Shown in pieces: positions 27,108 to 34,403 of a DNA stretch of 64,000 bases (position 1 is the stretch's first letter; the number at the start of each line of letters is the position of its first letter). A model generated the notes under the pieces. That model saw nothing but the letters and a program-made list of their open reading frames with translations. It ran no database searches and had not been told where the DNA came from. The DNA is from Silicimonas algicola (GTDB lineage Bacteria > Pseudomonadota > Alphaproteobacteria > Rhodobacterales > Rhodobacteraceae): the NCBI RefSeq assembly GCF_003148765.1, contig NZ_QGGV01000001.1:800001-864000 (forward strand). The letters are read 5' to 3'. Made by a program: the position numbers and the translations under genes.

Positions 27108-28421
27108 TCAGGTGGAGAGCGTCGGCCAGTGGTGGTGAAGATCGTCGATGACGATGGCATGACGGTGGCCGTCTCGCCCGTGCTCGCGCAGATGCGGGTG
27201 ATCGGAGGGCAGGTCGGCATGGCTGTGGGGCAGGGCGTCCGGCTCGTCTGCCGGCCAGATCCTGATCGCGAGCGCGACGCCAACTGCAGCGATGAACGCC
27301 ATCGCGAGGAAGGTCGGGTCAAGGCCGAATGTCACGCCAAGCCACCCCGCCAGGGGATAGGTGAGCAGCCAGCAGGCATGGCTGAGGGCGAATTGCGCGG
27401 CGAAGAGGGCGGGCCGATCCTCGGGCTGCGACGAGCGGCGCAGAAGCCGGCCCGTCGGCGTCTGGGTCAGGCTGTAGCCGAAGCCAAGCACGAGCCACAG
27501 CGCCATCAGCGCGGGGAGCGATCCCGCCAGGGGACCGAGCGCCGTTCCCGCCGCCAGGACCAGCGCTCCCGCAATCATCACGGGGCGATCCGGTCTTTTT
27601 TCCAGGACCCGGGGCAGGAGGAGAGCCGCGATCATCGACCCGCCTCCGAATGCCGCGAGCGCCAGGGCGACCTGCGCCTCCTCGAGGCCGAAGTCCGCCT
27701 TGACGATCACGACCGTGTTTACGATCACCATTGCGCCGGCCGAGGCCACCGCGAGGTTCAGGGCGAGGAGACCGCGCAGGCGCGGCGTCGCGAGATAGAT
27801 GCGGATGCCGCGCGTCGTGCGGTCGAGGATGCCTCGCCGACGAACGGGTTTGGGGGACGGCAGCGTGGACGTGAGCACGAGAGCGGCCGAGGCGAGAAAG
27901 CCGATGACCGTCCCGCCGAAGAGGACGGGAAAGCTGACGACGGTCAAGAGGGCGGCGGCGAGCATGGGCGACAGCAGGCTTTCGAGATCATAGGCCAGGC
28001 GCGACAGCGACAGCGCCCGGGTATAGTCGGCTTCGTCAGGCAGGACGTCCGGGATCGTCGCCTGGAACGTCGGCGTGAACCCCGCAGACGCGGCCTGAAG
28101 CAGGAAGATCAACACGTAGATCTGCCACACCTCGTCCACGAACGGCAAAGCCAGCGCCACGACGGCACGGATCAGGTCGAGCGCCACCAGCATCGCGCGT
28201 CTCGGCACGCGGTCCGCGAAAGCCGAGGCAACCGGCGCGAGGGTGACATAGGCGACCATCTTGATCGCCAGCGCCGTGCCCAGGACAAGCCCGGCCTCCT
28301 CGCCTGCTATCTGCCAGGCAAGAAGGCCCAGCGCCACAGTCGCAAGACCCGTCCCCACCAACGCAATGACCTGCGCGGCGAAGAGGTGGCAGTATGTCCG
28401 GTTGGAAAGGATCGCGAGCAT
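27108..28421 (-). CDS. MFS exporter with histidine-rich C-terminal tail
   Basis: A 437-residue major facilitator protein with about 12 helices and the MFS loop ADRVPRRAMLVALDL. The last 45 residues form a hydrophilic tail with many His (PHSHADLPSDHPHL, HGRDGHRHAIVIDDLHHHW). His-rich tails occur in NreB-like nickel and other metal exporters, so metal efflux is possible; drug efflux is the alternative. The ATG at 28421 begins MLAILSNRTYCHLF. The tRNA-Cys gene lies directly upstream on the same strand. Confidence 0.82.
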   Translation of the reverse strand: MLAILSNRTYCHLFAAQVIALVGTGLATVALGLLAWQIAGEEAGLVLGTALAIKMVAYVTLAPVASAFADRVPRRAMLVALDLIRAVVALALPFVDEVWQIYVLIFLLQAASAGFTPTFQATIPDVLPDEADYTRALSLSRLAYDLESLLSPMLAAALLTVVSFPVLFGGTVIGFLASAALVLTSTLPSPKPVRRRGILDRTTRGIRIYLATPRLRGLLALNLAVASAGAMVIVNTVVIVKADFGLEEAQVALALAAFGGGSMIAALLLPRVLEKRPDRPVMIAGALVLAAGTALGPLAGSLPALMALWLVLGFGYSLTQTPTGRLLRRSSQPEDRPALFAAQFALSHACWLLTYPLAGWLGVTFGLDPTFLAMAFIAAVGVALAIRIWPADEPDALPHSHADLPSDHPHLREHGRDGHRHAIVIDDLHHHWPTLST

Positions 28422-28498
28422 GTCGTGCCGATGATGCCGAAGCCGCGCCCGCGCGCAAGGTGAGTTCGAAAGGCCGCGCGTGACATGAAGGAGAGATT

Positions 28499-28572
28499 TG
28501 GAGGCGAGTACCGGAATCGAACCGGTGTGCACGGATTTGCAATCCGCTGCGTAACCACTCCGCCAACTCGCC
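28499..28572 (-). tRNA. tRNA-Cys (anticodon GCA)
   Basis: The minus strand folds as a cloverleaf. The acceptor stem GGCGAGT pairs with ACTCGCC, the anticodon loop is TTGCAAA with GCA in the centre, and the T arm GGTTCGATTCC is intact. The discriminator is U and CCA is encoded at 28499-28501. GCA reads Cys codons, and a U discriminator is the expected identity element. Confidence 0.95.
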
Positions 28573-28652
28573 GAAGGCCTTGTGTGATTAGGGTGGCGCG
28601 CGCGCGGCGTCAAGCGGATTGGAGGGGCGCAGCGGCTCCGGGAGACGAGCGG

Positions 28653-29948
28653 TCAGCCGGGGTAGCCGAAGACGCGGGGCAGCCAGAGGACGATGCCGGG
28701 AAAGAATATCATGGCGGCGAGTGCGACGATGAGGACGGCGAGGAAGAGCCAGATTTCGCGGATGATCTCGGCCAGGGGGATGCGGGTGACCGCGTTGATG
28801 ACGAAAAGGAGGATGCCGTAGGGCGGGGTAATGAGGCCGATCATGCAGTTCACGACGGCAACCACGCCGAAGTGGACAAGGTCGATGCCAAGCTCGCGGC
28901 AGGTCGGCAGGAACAGCGGGATGATGACCAGGATGATCGTCGTCGCGTCGAGGATGCAGCCCAGAAGCAGGAGAAGCAGGTTTACCCCGAGCAGGAACAC
29001 AAGCGGATACACATCGAGACCGACAAGCCGGGCCGCCAGGATGTTCGGAATGTTCTCGGAGGCCACGACGTAGTTCAGGATCAGCGCGCCTCCGATCACG
29101 AGGCCGACGGCTGCTGACGACCTCGCACTCTCGACGAGGATCGAGCCGAGGGCCCGCAGGCTGAGCGCGCGATAGAAGGCGGCGGCGAGGACGAGGGCGT
29201 AGAAGGCGGCGACGGCTGCAGCCTCGGTCGGCGTCGTGACGCCTCCGTAGATGCCGTAGAGCAGGATCGCGGGCATCAGAAGCGCGGGGAAGGCCGAGAC
29301 GGCGCGGCGCGGAAGTTCCGACAGCGGGACAGGCTCCTCGAGCGCGAAGCCCCGGCGGTGCGATATCCAGGTATTCATACCCATGAGAACGGCACCCATC
29401 AGGAGACCGGGGACGATGCCGCCCAGGAAGAGGTACCCGATCGAGGTGTTCGACACGAGCGCGTAGAGCACCATCGGGATCGAAGGGGGAATGATCGGAC
29501 CGATGGTGGCCGAGGCGGCCGTGATCGCGGCGGCATAGCCGCGTGTGTAGTGGCCGGACTTCGTCATCATTTCGATGATGATCCGCCCGATGCCGGCGGC
29601 GTCAGCGACGGCCGAGCCGGACATGCCCGAGAAGATCAGCGAGGCCACCACGTTGACGTGACCGAGGCCGCCCCGGAAGCGGCCGACGAGCGCCACGCAG
29701 AACCCAAGGAGCCTGTCCGAGATGGTGCCGGCGTTCATGATGTTCGCGGCGACGATGAAGAGGGGCACGGCCAGCAGGATGAAGCTGTTGTAGAGCCCGT
29801 CCATCAGGATTTTGCCGGCGAGACCGATGTCCTGCCCTGCGGCGGCCATGTAGACGATGGCGGACAGGAGGATGGCATAAGCGATCGGCATCCCGATGCC
29901 CGCCACGACAAGGATCGTCCCGAGGCAGAGGAGGAATTCGACGCTCAT
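28653..29948 (-). CDS. dctM: TRAP transporter large permease, DctM family
   Basis: A 431-residue membrane transporter with about 12 helices. It shows IPLFIVAANIMNAGTISDRLL (VPLFIVAANIMN in this copy), ASLIFSGMSGSAVADAAGIGRI and IPPSIPMVLYALVSNTSIGYLFLGG, all DctM hallmarks. The ATG at 29948 overlaps the dctQ stop (ATGA). It is the last gene of a five-gene operon reading dapA-like, gntR, dctP, dctQ, dctM. Confidence 0.93.
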   Translation of the reverse strand: MSVEFLLCLGTILVVAGIGMPIAYAILLSAIVYMAAAGQDIGLAGKILMDGLYNSFILLAVPLFIVAANIMNAGTISDRLLGFCVALVGRFRGGLGHVNVVASLIFSGMSGSAVADAAGIGRIIIEMMTKSGHYTRGYAAAITAASATIGPIIPPSIPMVLYALVSNTSIGYLFLGGIVPGLLMGAVLMGMNTWISHRRGFALEEPVPLSELPRRAVSAFPALLMPAILLYGIYGGVTTPTEAAAVAAFYALVLAAAFYRALSLRALGSILVESARSSAAVGLVIGGALILNYVVASENIPNILAARLVGLDVYPLVFLLGVNLLLLLLGCILDATTIILVIIPLFLPTCRELGIDLVHFGVVAVVNCMIGLITPPYGILLFVINAVTRIPLAEIIREIWLFLAVLIVALAAMIFFPGIVLWLPRVFGYPG

Positions 29949-30505
29949 TCGTCGAGCCGTCCGGGCCCGTGGTGGACCTCTTTCGCGCCGGTCCCGCGGA
30001 TGGCGCCCCAGGCGACCCACGCATAGCGCAGGGTGACGGCGACGAGGAACAGGATATAGACCGCGTAGATGTCGCGCATCCGGATCCAGTCTCCGAAGAG
30101 GCTGGAAAGGGTGGCCGTCTTCTTGAGGCGCAGGATGTAGAACTTCTCCCACGTCGGCAGGATGGACGCACCGAGGCCGATGACTATGGCGAGGCCGCCC
30201 AAGATCAGGAACCAGCGTCGCAGGCCGGGGCGGACGTGATTGAAGAGGACGTCGAAGGTGACGTGATCCTCGTCGCGGACGACGAAGGCGCAGCCGACGA
30301 AGATGATCCAGACCCAGAGCAGAAGGCAGAACTCGAGGGTCCAGCCGTAAAGGCCTGGATTGAAAAGCGGAACCGACTCCGCGATCCAGCCGAGCCGTGC
30401 GGTGTAGCGGACGGTGATCTGGAGGACGAACGTCAGGAACATCAGCGCCATCAGCGTGCCGACGAATGCCTCGGCAACCCGGCGCAGCACCTTGAGTGCA
30501 GCCAT
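29945..30505 (-). CDS. dctQ: TRAP transporter small permease, DctQ family
   Basis: A 186-residue four-helix membrane protein with the DctQ pattern LEFCLLLWVWIIFVGCAFVVRDEDHVTFDVLF. It forms the membrane complex with the DctM encoded by the overlapping next gene. A GGGGGGAGGAC ribosome site precedes the ATG. Confidence 0.9.
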   Translation of the reverse strand: MAALKVLRRVAEAFVGTLMALMFLTFVLQITVRYTARLGWIAESVPLFNPGLYGWTLEFCLLLWVWIIFVGCAFVVRDEDHVTFDVLFNHVRPGLRRWFLILGGLAIVIGLGASILPTWEKFYILRLKKTATLSSLFGDWIRMRDIYAVYILFLVAVTLRYAWVAWGAIRGTGAKEVHHGPGRLDE

Positions 30506-30527
30506 GTCCTCCCCCCTTTTCGTCAGG

Positions 30528-30549
30528 CGGGCGGCCCGAGAGCCGCCCG
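30528..30549 (-). terminator. Intra-operon hairpin between dctP and dctQ
   Basis: An 8-bp stem CGGGCGGC/GCCGCCCG with a 6-nt loop lies in the 51-bp gap after dctP and has no U tract. This is the second of three TRAP systems here that carry a hairpin just after the binding-protein gene. Confidence 0.5.
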
Positions 30550-30556
30550 TCGTCGG

Positions 30557-31552
30557 TCAGTTGCCGAGCGCGTTGATCTGCTCGAGCACGCCTTCGGGCC
30601 AGGAGGCCGCGAATTCGGAGCCCTGGTACTGCTCCTGAACGTGGGCGCGGAAGGCGGCGAGGTCGGGCTCGTAGACTTCGAGGCCGTTCTCGGTGAGGAA
30701 GGCGACCAGCTCCTCTTCCTTGGCGAGCTGCTTCTCGCGTCCGGATTCGGCAGCGGCGTCAGCGGCTTCCTGCACGGTCGCCTGCTGCTCGGGCGTCAGC
30801 CCGTCCCAGACGGCCTTCGACAATGCGATGTAGTTCAGGTCGACGAGGTGCGAGGTCAGCGCGACCTGGCAGGTCACCTCGTAAAACTTCGCGTCGACGA
30901 CCGTCGGGAGCGGGTTGTCCTGCCCGTCGACCGAGCCGGTCTGAAGTGCGGTGTAGATTTCGGTGAAGGCCATCGGCGTCGGGTTCGCGCCAAGCGCCTT
31001 ACCAAGGAACTGCCAGGCGTCGGTGCCGGGCATCCGCAGGTTGATGCCTGCCAGGTCTTCGGGCGTCTGAACGTCCACCTCGTCCCTGCACTGGCGCAGG
31101 TTCACATGCCGGCGGCCAAGGTACATGACGGAGAGGAGCTTGACGCCAAGCTCGTCCTCGACCTTCTGCTTGAAGGGATCCATCAGTGCGTCGTTGAAGA
31201 CGGCGACCTGGTGCGCGGCGTCCTGATGGACATAGCCGGCGGTGAAGATCGAAAATTCCGGGAAGAACTGCGCCAACTCCTGGGCCGAGGCGATGGACAT
31301 CTCGAGGTCGCCCGAGGAGATGGCCTCGAGCTCGGAATTCTGGGCGATGAGCGAAGCGTTGTAGTGCGGCTCGTAGGTCGCGAACTCCGAGACCGCCGGG
31401 CCGAAAACCTCGGCCAGTGCGACGGAACGCTGGTCGGTTTCGGACGCGGGCGTGGACATGCGAAGCGTGATCTTGTCCTGCGCCGCAAGCGGGCCGGCGA
31501 GTATCGCCGTGGTCATCAGCGCCAGTGCGGCGCGCTTGAGTGTCAGTGTCAT
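30557..31552 (-). CDS. dctP: TRAP transporter substrate-binding protein, DctP family
   Basis: A 331-residue periplasmic protein; signal peptide about 1-26 (MTLTLKRAALALMTTAILAGPLAAQ). DctP features are EDLAGINLRMPGTDAWQFLGKALGANPTPM, with the ligand Arg, and FTEIYTALQTGSVDGQDNPLPTV. The ATG at 31552 has GGAGGAGG upstream. An unusual CRDEVDVQ stretch precedes the core motif. It is in an operon with a DHDPS-family lyase/synthase, so the ligand may be the precursor of a 2-keto acid. Confidence 0.9.
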   Translation of the reverse strand: MTLTLKRAALALMTTAILAGPLAAQDKITLRMSTPASETDQRSVALAEVFGPAVSEFATYEPHYNASLIAQNSELEAISSGDLEMSIASAQELAQFFPEFSIFTAGYVHQDAAHQVAVFNDALMDPFKQKVEDELGVKLLSVMYLGRRHVNLRQCRDEVDVQTPEDLAGINLRMPGTDAWQFLGKALGANPTPMAFTEIYTALQTGSVDGQDNPLPTVVDAKFYEVTCQVALTSHLVDLNYIALSKAVWDGLTPEQQATVQEAADAAAESGREKQLAKEEELVAFLTENGLEVYEPDLAAFRAHVQEQYQGSEFAASWPEGVLEQINALGN

Positions 31553-31595
31553 GGGTTCCTCCTCCGATATGATCCGGACTTTGCCGGGTTCTGGT

Positions 31596-32249
31596 TCACA
31601 CTCCAAGCGCTCTTCGCTTGGCGCTGTCGATGTGGGCGTGGATGGCTTCGACCGTGCGTGCCGGATCGCGGGCCTCGAGCGCCTGAATGACGGTCAGGTG
31701 TTCGTCCATGACCGAAACGACGAGTTCGGGCAGCATTCGCGTGTCGGCGTTGCGGATCAGCCTGATCTTGATGGCGTTGACGCGGTGGATGTCCGAGATG
31801 ATGCGGTTCTGCATGTGATCGACCACGTGGTCGTGGAACGCCCAGTCCATGCGCTGCGCGCGAGAAAGGAGATCCGGTGTCACCCCCTCGGTCGCCTCTC
31901 GGCGGATCGAGGCGTGGTCCTCGGCGATGCGGGCCAGATCCTGGTCGGCCGCAGTCTCACTGAAGCGCGCGAAGGCTTCGCCCTCGATGATGCGGCGAAG
32001 CTGGAAGGCGCTGCGGATGAGGTCGAGGTCGATGGCCAGCACCTGAAGCCCGCGCTTGGGCGAGGTGCGGATCAACCCATCGGCCTCGAGCCGGGGGATC
32101 ATCTCGCGGATCGCACCGAGCGGCATTCCTGTCAGCTCTACCAATTCGCGCTGCGAGACGAACTGGCCCGGCTCGATGTCGCGCGCCAGCAGCTTCTCGG
32201 TGAAGCTGGAATAGGCGTGGTCGCGCAGACGGGTGTTCGCCTCGGCCAT
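31596..32249 (-). CDS. GntR-family regulator with FCD domain
   Basis: A 217-residue regulator. The winged helix (about 10-75) reads LLARDIEPGQFVSQRELVELTGMPLGAIREMIPRLEADGLI; the FCD domain (about 85-210) carries helices with metal-type residues (DWAFHDHVVDHMQN, MDEHLTVIQALEARD). The ATG at 32249 is one base before the upstream stop. It is encoded inside the operon it probably controls; a 30-bp palindrome upstream of the first gene is the likely binding site. Confidence 0.9.
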   Translation of the reverse strand: MAEANTRLRDHAYSSFTEKLLARDIEPGQFVSQRELVELTGMPLGAIREMIPRLEADGLIRTSPKRGLQVLAIDLDLIRSAFQLRRIIEGEAFARFSETAADQDLARIAEDHASIRREATEGVTPDLLSRAQRMDWAFHDHVVDHMQNRIISDIHRVNAIKIRLIRNADTRMLPELVVSVMDEHLTVIQALEARDPARTVEAIHAHIDSAKRRALGV

Positions 32250-32250
32250 G

Positions 32251-33105
32251 TCAGGCGGCGCTGACGTCTGCCGGGAGGAGCGTGGCGCGGGCGGCGGCGT
32301 CAAGAGGGGCCAGCGGCGGGCGCAGGCGGTTCCAGCCCTTGTCGCCGGTCCGCGCGCTGATGAGGGTCTTGAGCGCGGCGACCACGGGGACCGAGACGAC
32401 GCGCGTGACCTCTTCGGACAGGGCGGTATCTTCTGTTGCGGTCTCGACGATGCGCTTCATGCGGGCAGGGTAGAGGTTCGCCATGCCGGTGATCGCTCCC
32501 CCGGCGCCAAGTGCCATGGCGCGGTGCAGAAGCCGCTCGTCGCCGACGAGAACGGTCAGGCTGCCCAGGTCGAGGAAGGACCGCGCCGTGTCCCAGTTGC
32601 CGGAGCTGTCCTTGATCGCGCGGATGCGCTTCCCCGCCGAGCCGACGAGCCGGCCGACGAGGCCGGCCGAGAGCCCGACGCCCGAGACCTGCGGAATGTG
32701 GTAAAGAATGTACCGCGCTTCGGCGTCGGTGCGTGCGAATAGCTCCGAATGCCAGGCGAAGAGGCCGTCGTCGCTGTTGCCTTTGAAGTAGAAGGGCGGG
32801 AGCAGGAGGAAGTCCGACACGCCCCTGTCGCGTCCCTGCGCAACCTGCCGAGCGGCATCGCCCAGTGAGTTCGCACAGACACCCAGAACGATCTTCGAGG
32901 CCGGGATGCCCGCCGACAAGAGAGCGTCGATGCCCGCCTCGCGCTCGTCCATCGCGATCGAGGCGCCTTCGCCTGTCGTGCCGTAAAGGGTCACGCCGTC
33001 GGCGCCCTCGGTCATCAGCGTGCGGGCGTGTGCCCCGAGACGCGCGAGGTCGATGGCGCCGTTCTCCTCGAACGGTGTGAGGAGTGCTGTGGAAATGCCG
33101 AACAT
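32251..33105 (-). CDS. Dihydrodipicolinate synthase/N-acetylneuraminate lyase family enzyme
   Basis: A 284-residue class I aldolase-type TIM barrel. It has the YGTTGEGAS substrate loop, YILYHIPQVSG with the catalytic Tyr, and the Schiff-base Lys in IRAIKDSSGNW. It is unlikely to be the housekeeping DapA, because it lies with a GntR regulator and a TRAP transporter. In such operons family members cleave or dehydrate 2-keto-3-deoxy sugar acids, keto-hydroxyglutarate or similar. It starts at 33105, 49 bp downstream of a large palindrome. Confidence 0.88.
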   Translation of the reverse strand: MFGISTALLTPFEENGAIDLARLGAHARTLMTEGADGVTLYGTTGEGASIAMDEREAGIDALLSAGIPASKIVLGVCANSLGDAARQVAQGRDRGVSDFLLLPPFYFKGNSDDGLFAWHSELFARTDAEARYILYHIPQVSGVGLSAGLVGRLVGSAGKRIRAIKDSSGNWDTARSFLDLGSLTVLVGDERLLHRAMALGAGGAITGMANLYPARMKRIVETATEDTALSEEVTRVVSVPVVAALKTLISARTGDKGWNRLRPPLAPLDAAARATLLPADVSAA

Positions 33106-33133
33106 GAGCGAGTCGTCCCCCTGAATCGCCCTG

Positions 33134-33183
33134 ATCCTAGGAGAACCTTCAGATATGCGCAACTGACATGTCAGATGTGCATA
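33134..33183. promoter_or_regulatory. Operator palindrome and promoter upstream of the dapA-like/TRAP operon
   Basis: Bases 33154-33183 form a 30-bp inverted repeat around the perfect 12-mer CTGACATGTCAG (33163-33174), with 7 of 9 flanking positions symmetric on each side. On the minus strand TTGCGC (33162-33157) and TAGGAT (33139-33134) are spaced 17 bp, a plausible -35/-10 pair, so the operator overlaps the -35. The divergent TAXI gene starts 110 bp away and may share the site. Confidence 0.65.
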
Positions 33184-33293
33184 CGATTGCCCCAGCGTCG
33201 GGGGCCCGTGTTCAAGGGGGTTCAGACCTTGAGATCCCGTTCCGGATGGTCGTAACTGGTCTCAGTCAAATGCAGCGGAGGTTAAGAACCGAC

Positions 33294-34298
33294 ATGAAAC
33301 ACCTTAACATACTCGCAAGTGTCGCACTCGCGGCGGGGCTCGCCGCCTCGACGGCAGGCGCGCAGGACATGGCCTTCTTCCGCATCGGAACGGGCGGCAC
33401 GGCCGGCACCTATTATCCGATCGGGGGCCTTCTCGCCAATGCCATCTCGAACCCGCCTGGCTCGCGTCCCTGCGAAGAGGGCGGGTCCTGCGGCGTTCCG
33501 GGCCTCGTGGCCTCGGCGCTGTCGGCGAACGGCTCGGTCGCCAACATCAACGCAATCGCGGGCGGCACGCTCGAGTCCGGCTTCTCGCAGTCCGACGTGG
33601 CGACCTGGGCCTATACCGGCACCGGCATCTGGGAAGGAAAGCCGGCCGTCGAGAACCTGCGGACCATCGCGAACCTCTATCCCGAAAGCATCCACCTGAT
33701 CGCCAGCGCCGACTCGGGCATCGCCGGCGTTGCCGATCTTGCAGGCAAGCGCGTGTCGCTCGACGAGCCGGGATCGGGCACACTTGTCGACGCCAAGATC
33801 ATCCTCGAAGGCTATGGCCTGTCCGAAGCAGACATCCAGCCCGAATATCTGAAGCCCGACCAGGCTGCGGATCGGATGCGGGATGGCGCGATGGACGCGT
33901 TCTTCTTCGTGGGCGGCTATCCCGCGGGCGCGATCTCGGAGCTGGCGAGCCAGCACGACGTCAAGGTGATCCCGATCAGCTGCGAGGATGCGCCGTCGAT
34001 CTGCGAGCAGTTCCAGTTCTTCGCGACCGACACCGTGCCGGGCGGCACCTACGAGGGCAATCCCGACGACGTGAACACGCTTTCGGTGGGCGCTCAGTGG
34101 ATCACCAGCGCGGATCAGCCTGAAGACCTGATCTACGAGATCACGAAGGCCCTGTGGAACGACAACACCCGCAAGCAGCTCGACGCGGGCCATGCCAAGG
34201 GCAAGATCATCACCAAGGAGACCGCGCTCGACGGCATCGGTGTGCCGCTCCATGCGGGTGCCGAAAAGTTCTACAAGGAAGCCGGCCTGCTCCAGTAA
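33294..34298 (+). CDS. TAXI-family TRAP transporter substrate-binding protein
   Basis: A 334-residue periplasmic protein; signal peptide about 1-23. The mature part opens MAFFRIGTGGTAGTYYPIGGLLANAIS, the diagnostic TAXI N-terminus, followed by SNGSVANINAIAGGTLESGFSQSDVA and an ADLAGKRVSLDEPGSGT loop. TAXI proteins feed fused TRAP membrane proteins, as encoded next. The ATG at 33294 gives a clean leader; upstream in-frame codons would spoil it. Ligand unknown, often an amino acid or C4/C5 dicarboxylate. Confidence 0.92.
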   Translation: MKHLNILASVALAAGLAASTAGAQDMAFFRIGTGGTAGTYYPIGGLLANAISNPPGSRPCEEGGSCGVPGLVASALSANGSVANINAIAGGTLESGFSQSDVATWAYTGTGIWEGKPAVENLRTIANLYPESIHLIASADSGIAGVADLAGKRVSLDEPGSGTLVDAKIILEGYGLSEADIQPEYLKPDQAADRMRDGAMDAFFFVGGYPAGAISELASQHDVKVIPISCEDAPSICEQFQFFATDTVPGGTYEGNPDDVNTLSVGAQWITSADQPEDLIYEITKALWNDNTRKQLDAGHAKGKIITKETALDGIGVPLHAGAEKFYKEAGLLQ

Positions 34299-34343
34299 GC
34301 CGATGCGGTTCGGGACGGCGTCCCGGACCCCGAGCCGACCGGA

Positions 34344-34377
34344 GGGGCCGCGAACCAGCGTCGCGGCCCCTTTCCTT
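34344..34377 (+). terminator. Hairpin after the TAXI gene, attenuator/terminator
   Basis: A perfect 10-bp stem GGGGCCGCGA/TCGCGGCCCC with a 7-nt loop is followed by TTTCCTTT. It sits between the binding-protein gene and the fused permease gene, so it likely limits read-through to keep permease levels low. Confidence 0.65.
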
Positions 34378-34403
34378 TGCAAAGGCCGACAGGAGCGCAG
34401 CCG

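Noticed and set aside
28499-28572. tRNA-Cys as an integration site for a mobile island
   Set aside because: No integrase and no repeated 3' tRNA fragment were found in the flanking sequence.
32251-33105. Housekeeping 4-hydroxy-tetrahydrodipicolinate synthase (dapA)
   Set aside because: Operon with GntR and TRAP genes points to catabolism; family members of this type often carry other activities.
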